Below are positions 5,565-8,246 of a stretch of DNA of 8,246 nt, one piece after another; the stretch's first letter is position 1; every line of letters begins with the position of its first letter. The DNA lies in the NCBI GenBank assembly GCA_003695505.1, contig RFIY01000088.1, forward strand, positions 1-8,246. The letters run 5' to 3'. A program made the position numbers and the translations under genes. The stretch comes from Candidatus Dadabacteria bacterium. Lineage in GTDB: Bacteria > J088. Below the pieces are notes generated by a model that was given only the letters and a program-made list of their open reading frames with translations, ran no database searches and had not been told where the DNA came from.

Positions 5565-7609
5565 ACTTCGATCGTCTGAAGCTGGTGTTGATGGATGCCC
5601 GGATTGGTGCGACGATTGCGCTGTCCGGATTCCTGATTCTGATGCTGGTGCCGCTGCCGCCGTCAATGCTTGACCTGCTGATCACCTTCAGCCTGATGCT
5701 CAGTGTCGGGCTGTTGCTGACGGCGCTGTTTCTGCGTGAATCGCACGAGTTCTTTGTCTTCCCGTCGCTGCTGCTGATCACAACGCTGTTTCGCCTCGGG
5801 CTGAACATCGCGTCGACGCGCCTGATTTTGCTTGGCGGTGCATCCGGGCAGAACGCCGCCGGTGCTGTGATCGAGGCATTCGGCCGCGTCGTGATGGGTG
5901 GAAACTATGTGGTGGGCGGCATCCTGTTCCTGATTTTCTCGATCATCAACTTCATCGTCATTTCCAAAGGCTCGGAACGGGTTGCCGAGGTGTCAGCGCG
6001 CTTTACGCTTGATGCGTTGCCAGGCAAGCAGATGAGTATCGATGCCGACCTGACGTCGGGGATGATTGACCAGGAGCAGGCGCGCGTGCGTCGCCAGGAA
6101 TTGCAGCGCGAGGCGGAGTTCTATGGCGCAATGGATGGCGCGAGCAAGTTCGTTCGCGGTGATGCGATCGCTTCGTTGCTGATCGCCTTCGTCAATCTGC
6201 TCGGAGGCGCGTTGATCGGCGCGCTGCAGCACGGTATGACGCTGTCCGAGGCCGCAAGCCGCTTTTCGATCCTCACGGTCGGCGACGGGCTGGCCGCCCA
6301 GGTACCGGCACTGCTCGTGTCGACGGCGGCCGGTCTGGTCATCACCCAGGTAGGCGGCGACAACAATATGGCGCGCGAACTGGTGCGCCAGCTCGGTAGC
6401 GACCGCAAGATCTGGCTCTTGACGGCGTCCATTTTTGGCGTATTCGGGCTGATGCCGGGTATGCCGTCGCTTGCATTTATTGGTGCGGCGGCCGTGTTTG
6501 CGGCGGCGGCGTGGTTCGTGCCGACGCTCGCCGCAGATGATCTCGACGCGGAAGACCGTACGGAAGAACGTCCGCCGGCACTGATCGAACGCCCGGCAGA
6601 CCTCGAAATCGTGCTGGGTCTGGGGCTGCTGAGCATTACCGGCGAACAGGAGGGTGGCGGGTTGCTGCGCCGCCTGAAGCGCTGGCGTGAAGACTTTGCC
6701 CGCACCTGGGGCTTCTGGTTGCCTGTCGTGTCGGTGCACGACGATCAGAGGCTCGCCAGCCGCGCGTATGAAATCAGGGCGCACGGCGTGGTTCTGGCGC
6801 AAGGCGAACTCCGGCCCAACCGGATGCTTGCGCTCGACACCGGCCAGCTCAGCGAAGTGATTGTTGGTGATCCGGCCAGTGACCCAGTTTTTGGTGCCAA
6901 TGGCTGGTGGATCCCACGGGATCAGCAGCGCGATGCCGAGCGCAAGGGCGCGGTCGTCGTGCCGCCGGCCGTCGTACTGTTGACCCACCTGACCGAGATC
7001 ATCACGCCGCGAATGCAGGAATTCTTTGGGCGTGCGACGCTTCGCGCGCTGTTGACCGATCTGCGGGATCAGGGATACACAGAGCTGGACGAGCTGGTGC
7101 CCGCGCCGCTCGACTACGGGCGCCTGCTCAGTATTTGTCACGCCCTGTTGGCAGAGCGGGTGCCATTGACCGGTTTGCGTACGATCATCGAGACCGCGGC
7201 GTCGATCTGCGCGGTGTCGGCGAACGCAGCCGTCGCCGAGCTGGTCGAGGCCGTCCGCCAGGCGCTGAGCAGCCAGATCTGTAGCCGGCTCGCCGATCCT
7301 GAGCGTCGCATCTCGGTGCTGACGCTCGCGCCAGATGTCGAAACGGCACTCGCGCGGGTGGCGGATCAGACGGGCAGCAGCGGCGAGATCGCGTTGCTCT
7401 CCGAACACATTGGACGGCTGTTGCCATCGCTGCGCGAAAAGATATCGGCACCAGAAGGGCCACCGTCGGCGATCCTCGTCAGCCCGGCGGTTCGTCGGCC
7501 ATTGCGCAATGTGCTTGCGCATGCGCTGCCCGATCTTCCGGTACTCAGCCTCAGAGAAATTGCCCGTGGATTTTCGATTGAAACTCGTGGAACGGTAGGG
7601 TTCGCATGA
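5561..7609 (+). CDS. flhA: Flagellar export gate protein FlhA
   Basis: FlhA forms the nonameric ring under the gate. It couples proton flow to export and docks chaperone-substrate complexes through its cytosolic domain. The 682-residue length is normal (about 690). The N-terminal half (about 1-330) has around eight membrane segments. It carries LFRLGLNIASTRLILLGG (about 76-93) and the FHIPEP signature VAEVSARFTLDALPGKQMSID in two pieces at about 141-161. KFVRGDAIAS at about 196-205 includes Asp201, the counterpart of the functional enterobacterial Asp208. The cytosolic half (about 345-682) shows YEIRAHGVVLAQGELRPNRML (split, about 423-443), THLTEIITPRMQEFFGR near 485-501, and PLDYGRLLSICHALLAERVPL near 526-546. 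It ends VLSLREIARGFSIETRGTVG, the expected tail. It overlaps flhB by 4 bases and the flhF-like gene by 4 bases. Confidence 0.98.
   Translation: MNFDRLKLVLMDARIGATIALSGFLILMLVPLPPSMLDLLITFSLMLSVGLLLTALFLRESHEFFVFPSLLLITTLFRLGLNIASTRLILLGGASGQNAAGAVIEAFGRVVMGGNYVVGGILFLIFSIINFIVISKGSERVAEVSARFTLDALPGKQMSIDADLTSGMIDQEQARVRRQELQREAEFYGAMDGASKFVRGDAIASLLIAFVNLLGGALIGALQHGMTLSEAASRFSILTVGDGLAAQVPALLVSTAAGLVITQVGGDNNMARELVRQLGSDRKIWLLTASIFGVFGLMPGMPSLAFIGAAAVFAAAAWFVPTLAADDLDAEDRTEERPPALIERPADLEIVLGLGLLSITGEQEGGGLLRRLKRWREDFARTWGFWLPVVSVHDDQRLASRAYEIRAHGVVLAQGELRPNRMLALDTGQLSEVIVGDPASDPVFGANGWWIPRDQQRDAERKGAVVVPPAVVLLTHLTEIITPRMQEFFGRATLRALLTDLRDQGYTELDELVPAPLDYGRLLSICHALLAERVPLTGLRTIIETAASICAVSANAAVAELVEAVRQALSSQICSRLADPERRISVLTLAPDVETALARVADQTGSSGEIALLSEHIGRLLPSLREKISAPEGPPSAILVSPAVRRPLRNVLAHALPDLPVLSLREIARGFSIETRGTVGFA
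7597..7600 (+). promoter_or_regulatory. Ribosome binding site of the flhF-like gene
   Basis: AGGG inside the last flhA codons ends 5 bases before the ATG at 7606. It is modest on its own, but together with the ATGA overlap it supports translation of the downstream frame right after flhA termination. Confidence 0.4.
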
Positions 7610-8246
7610 CAGATGCCATTGCTATCCAGGCTGCAACGCTGGCCGAAGCGCTTGCCGAAGCGCGGCGGCGGTTCGGTTCCCATGCCCAGGTTGTTCGACT
7701 CGATCAGCCGCCGTGGTGGAAGCACCTGTTTGGCGGCCGGCAGGCGGCAGTTACGGTGTGGATTCAGCCCGCACCCGATGACGGCGCGCCGGAATCTCGC
7801 GATGTCGAGCGCTTCGGTGAGTTGTTGCGGCGCCTCGCCGACGGTGAGCCGGATCGATCTGGTGTCGCGCCCGGTGATGAAGCGGTGGAATTGCCTTCGT
7901 CGTATCGCGTCGCCACGCGCGGACTTGCGGAACATGGTGTGCGCGAACCAACGCTGCAGGGCCTCCGTCAGCAGGCGGCGGCCGCGCTCGGGATTCGACC
8001 AATGCCGGCTGTCGGTCTGATCAAGGGGTGGCTGACGCTTCATCTGCAACAGACGGTTCGCTGCTGGAATCCACAGCAATTGATCCTGCGCCCGGGTGGC
8101 TGGAATATCGCGCTGACCGTTCCGGAGGTGCAGCGCGAAGCCGACTGGGTCGTTGCACTGGCGCGAGATTTGCGCCGTTGCGGTCACCGGCCGCGGCTGT
8201 CGGCGATTGGATCGGCAGCGGCAAGGCTGAGCCGAAGTCGACTTCC
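7606..8246 (+). CDS. FlhF-like protein, 3'-partial, with apparently degenerate P-loop
   Basis: Position directly after flhA is the usual place of flhF, an SRP-type GTPase (SIMIBI) that helps place and count flagella, mostly at the cell pole. The frame starts at ATG 7606, overlapping the flhA stop (ATGA), and is open to the window end (213 codons). The N-terminus TLAEALAEARRRFGSHAQVV (11-30) matches the FlhF B-domain opening (xxALxxVRxxLGxDAVIL). Residues about 100-165 look like the helical N domain, with LAEHGVREPTLQGLRQQA at 107-124 and a GG turn at 164-165. The next stretch, IALTVPEVQREADWVVALA (168-186), aligns without gaps to the family's IALVGPTGVGKTTTIAKLA. It keeps I-A-L, the Pro and the final L-A but lacks the glycines and the Lys-Thr. 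So the membership is fairly clear but GTP binding is doubtful. The rest of the G domain is outside the window. Confidence 0.65.
   Translation, partial: MTDAIAIQAATLAEALAEARRRFGSHAQVVRLDQPPWWKHLFGGRQAAVTVWIQPAPDDGAPESRDVERFGELLRRLADGEPDRSGVAPGDEAVELPSSYRVATRGLAEHGVREPTLQGLRQQAAAALGIRPMPAVGLIKGWLTLHLQQTVRCWNPQQLILRPGGWNIALTVPEVQREADWVVALARDLRRCGHRPRLSAIGSAAARLSRSRL

Noticed and set aside
5993-7522. Long minus-strand open frame (509 codons) antisense to flhA
   Set aside because: It lies entirely within flhA, whose conserved motifs run through the whole span. The translation is rich in Arg/His/Gln with low complexity, as expected for a complement frame in GC-rich DNA. No family motif was seen.
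7613-8020. Plus-strand frame (135 codons) offered as the gene after flhA
   Set aside because: It is the +1 shadow of the frame at 7606, lacks a ribosome site and ends early. The 7606 frame stays open to the window edge and shows the family pattern.
7366-8187. Minus-strand open frame (273 codons) over the flhA end and flhF-like gene
   Set aside because: The plus-strand frame carries FlhF N-terminal similarity and an ATGA coupling to flhA, while the minus frame has no recognisable motif or ribosome site.
1-8246. Mobile elements, CRISPR arrays, RNA genes or terminators
   Set aside because: No repeat-spacer pattern, transposase motif, tRNA-like fold or hairpin with T-run was noticed, and coding sequence covers nearly every base.

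Overview
The window is a piece of a flagellar gene cluster from a GC-rich bacterium (roughly 60% GC by eye). All genes lie on the plus strand and look like one operon. In order: the hook protein gene flgE (5' end outside the window), fliL, a short and divergent fliM, a minimal fliN, fliP, fliQ, fliR, flhB, flhA, and the 5' part of a gene in the flhF position (3' end outside). Codon use and protein similarity suggest a proteobacterium-like lineage, but the window alone does not fix the phylum. The order hook gene - fliL - fliM - fliN - fliP differs from the classical enterobacterial layout because fliO is absent between fliN and fliP. It also lacks the flbD/motA/motB genes that often separate flgE from fliL in Firmicutes and spirochetes.

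Layout: 1-1224 is the hook; 1246-1749 is FliL, a stator and basal-body associated membrane protein; 1730-2835 holds the two switch (C-ring) genes; 2835-4530 holds the export gate core FliP-FliQ-FliR; 4527-7609 holds FlhB (export switch) and FlhA (export gate with cytosolic docking domain); 7606 to the end is a FlhF-like protein, a family that normally sets the number and position of flagella. Every junction is tight: ATGA or TGATG overlaps or gaps of at most 21 bases. There is no intergenic space for an internal terminator, RNA gene or mobile element, and I saw none.

The export apparatus looks ordinary and intact: FlhB has its NPTH self-cleavage motif and FlhA its FHIPEP signature. Three things stand out. 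FliM has no CheY-P-binding N-terminus, and an in-frame stop just upstream rules out a longer start. FliO is missing and FliP has no signal peptide. The FlhF-like protein appears to have lost the P-loop (GxxGxGKT) at the place where the rest of the family fold aligns, which makes it a candidate pseudo-GTPase. The last is the most unusual feature here, although its gene runs off the window.
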